NCBI GenBank assembly: GCA_030840415.1
Contig: JAVEEO010000203.1
Coordinates: 1-13,894 of the forward strand
Origin: Pseudonocardiales bacterium
Lineage (GTDB): Bacteria; Actinomycetota; Actinomycetes; Mycobacteriales; Jatrophihabitantaceae
Length of the DNA: 13,894 nt
Reading direction: 5' to 3'
A model generated the notes under the pieces. The model was not told the DNA's origin. It saw only the letters and a program-made list of their open reading frames with translations, and made no database searches. Made by a program: the position numbers and the translations under genes. Below, in pieces: positions 13,233 to 13,894 of this stretch (within the stretch, counting starts at the first letter, position 1; each line of letters begins with the position of its first letter).

Positions 13233-13894
13233 CGAGGCCGGCCGGGCGTGGTTGCCGCCACCCGGGCAACCCGGTCGATGGCTGGCTCCGCGGCCACCGG
13301 CGTCATCGCGATGGCGAGCAGCGGAAAGACCGCCGCGACCGCGAAGGCCAGCGGGTAGCCGTGCCCGCCGATCAGCAGGCCGAGCAGTCCCGGAGTCAGC
13401 GCCGAGGCCAGGTTCTGGGCGGTGTTCTGCATGCCCAGCGCCCGGCCGGCCCAGGACGAGCCGGCGAGCTCGGCGACCGCGGTGAACCCCAGCCCGTTGT
13501 CGGCCACCGTGATCACCGCGCCGGCCACCAGCGCACCGATCACCAGCACCGAGCCAACCGCGTCGCCGGCGGCGACGGCCAGCATCACCGCGGCACTGGC
13601 CACCGCGAGCTGGCGCATCGGCCGTAGCCGGCTGGCCACCCGGTCGGACCAGCCGCCGGCCGCGATCCGGCCCAGCGCGCCCAGCAACTGGGCGGCGAAC
13701 AGCAGCCGGCCGGCTGCCAGTGGCTCCCAGTGCCGCGCGGTGACCAGGTAGCTCATCGAGAACGCCGACACCGCGAACTGGGGAACCACCAGCAGGGTGG
13801 AGGCGGCGTGCAGCCGCCACAGCGTCGAGGTCCGGTACGGCGAAGCGCTCGGCCGGGCCGGGTCGGCGGTGGCCCGTGGCGGCCGGGGCGGGTC
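13229..13894 (-). CDS. MFS transporter, C-terminal half (5' end beyond the right edge)
   Basis: 221 residues visible; the frame is open to the window end, so the start lies to the right. About six membrane segments are present, starting near TLWRLHAASTLLVVPQFAVS. GGWSDRV, in the loop after a Gly-rich helix (GRLLFAAQLLGALGRIAAGG), is the second-half copy of MFS motif A. WAGRALGMQNTAQNLASALTPGLLGLL resembles the fifth helix of the C-terminal half in drug/metabolite-type MFS exporters. Substrate unknown. It is convergent with mqnD, with stop codons overlapping in CTAG, and is not part of that operon. Confidence 0.82.
   Translation of the reverse strand, partial: DPPRPPRATADPARPSASPYRTSTLWRLHAASTLLVVPQFAVSAFSMSYLVTARHWEPLAAGRLLFAAQLLGALGRIAAGGWSDRVASRLRPMRQLAVASAAVMLAVAAGDAVGSVLVIGALVAGAVITVADNGLGFTAVAELAGSSWAGRALGMQNTAQNLASALTPGLLGLLIGGHGYPLAFAVAAVFPLLAIAMTPVAAEPAIDRVARVAATTPGRPR

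Noticed and set aside
12699..13820. A 373-codon minus-strand frame across the mqnD/MFS junction.
   Set aside because: Antisense to mqnD and out of frame with the MFS protein, which has clear membrane segments in another frame.

Overview
This is a GC-rich window (nearly all codons end in G or C) with GTG and TTG starts, 4-base start/stop overlaps and several families typical of Actinobacteria (DUF2530, DUF2771 and DUF3027 types, a fused PabB-PabC, and the futalosine menaquinone enzymes MqnB and MqnD). It looks like ordinary chromosome of a high-GC actinomycete. I cannot name the genus. The MqnB/MqnD pair argues for a Streptomyces/Frankia-like lineage that makes menaquinone by the futalosine route, and against a mycobacterium.

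Left third (1-4536, minus strand): one very large secreted RHS/YD-repeat protein of the WapA/polymorphic-toxin type. It has a signal peptide, a unique N-terminal region, a DUF6531-like segment, about 30 YD repeats, an inserted domain of about 205 residues, and the RHS core. The window ends about 17 residues after the core, where a variable toxin tip would begin. The frame is broken once, at 3478-3480, by an apparent loss of one C in a C-rich run. Both sides are otherwise fully open, so this is a recent mutation or a sequence error. A sigma70-like promoter lies at 4607-4636.

Middle (4649-9413): an AzgA/PbuG-type purine permease (minus) diverges from a two-gene plus-strand unit, a small DUF2530 membrane protein overlapping a fused pabB-pabC gene for p-aminobenzoate synthesis. 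PabBC carries two lineage-specific low-complexity insertions encoded by short tandem repeats. It converges on a DUF3027-type protein with a putative metal site; that frame has no stop until it has run 231 bp into the antisense of pabBC.

Right (9528-13232, plus): four genes chained by 4-base overlaps (GTGA, GTGA, ATGA): an MFS transporter, a DUF2771-type lipoprotein, futalosine hydrolase (mqnB) and 1,4-dihydroxy-6-naphthoate synthase (mqnD). This arrangement suggests translational coupling of two envelope proteins to menaquinone biosynthesis. mqnD carries a rare TTA codon. A second MFS transporter (13229-right edge, minus) converges on mqnD, and the two stop codons share one CTAG palindrome.

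Several starts (6206, 9413, 9528, 11156) have a -10-like hexamer 6-7 bases upstream of a GTG, as expected for leaderless mRNAs. I saw no tRNA, rRNA, CRISPR array, insertion sequence or attachment site. The most notable observations are the broken RHS toxin-like gene with its inserted domain, the coupled MFS-lipoprotein-mqnB-mqnD unit, and the antisense overlap at the pabBC/DUF3027 ends.
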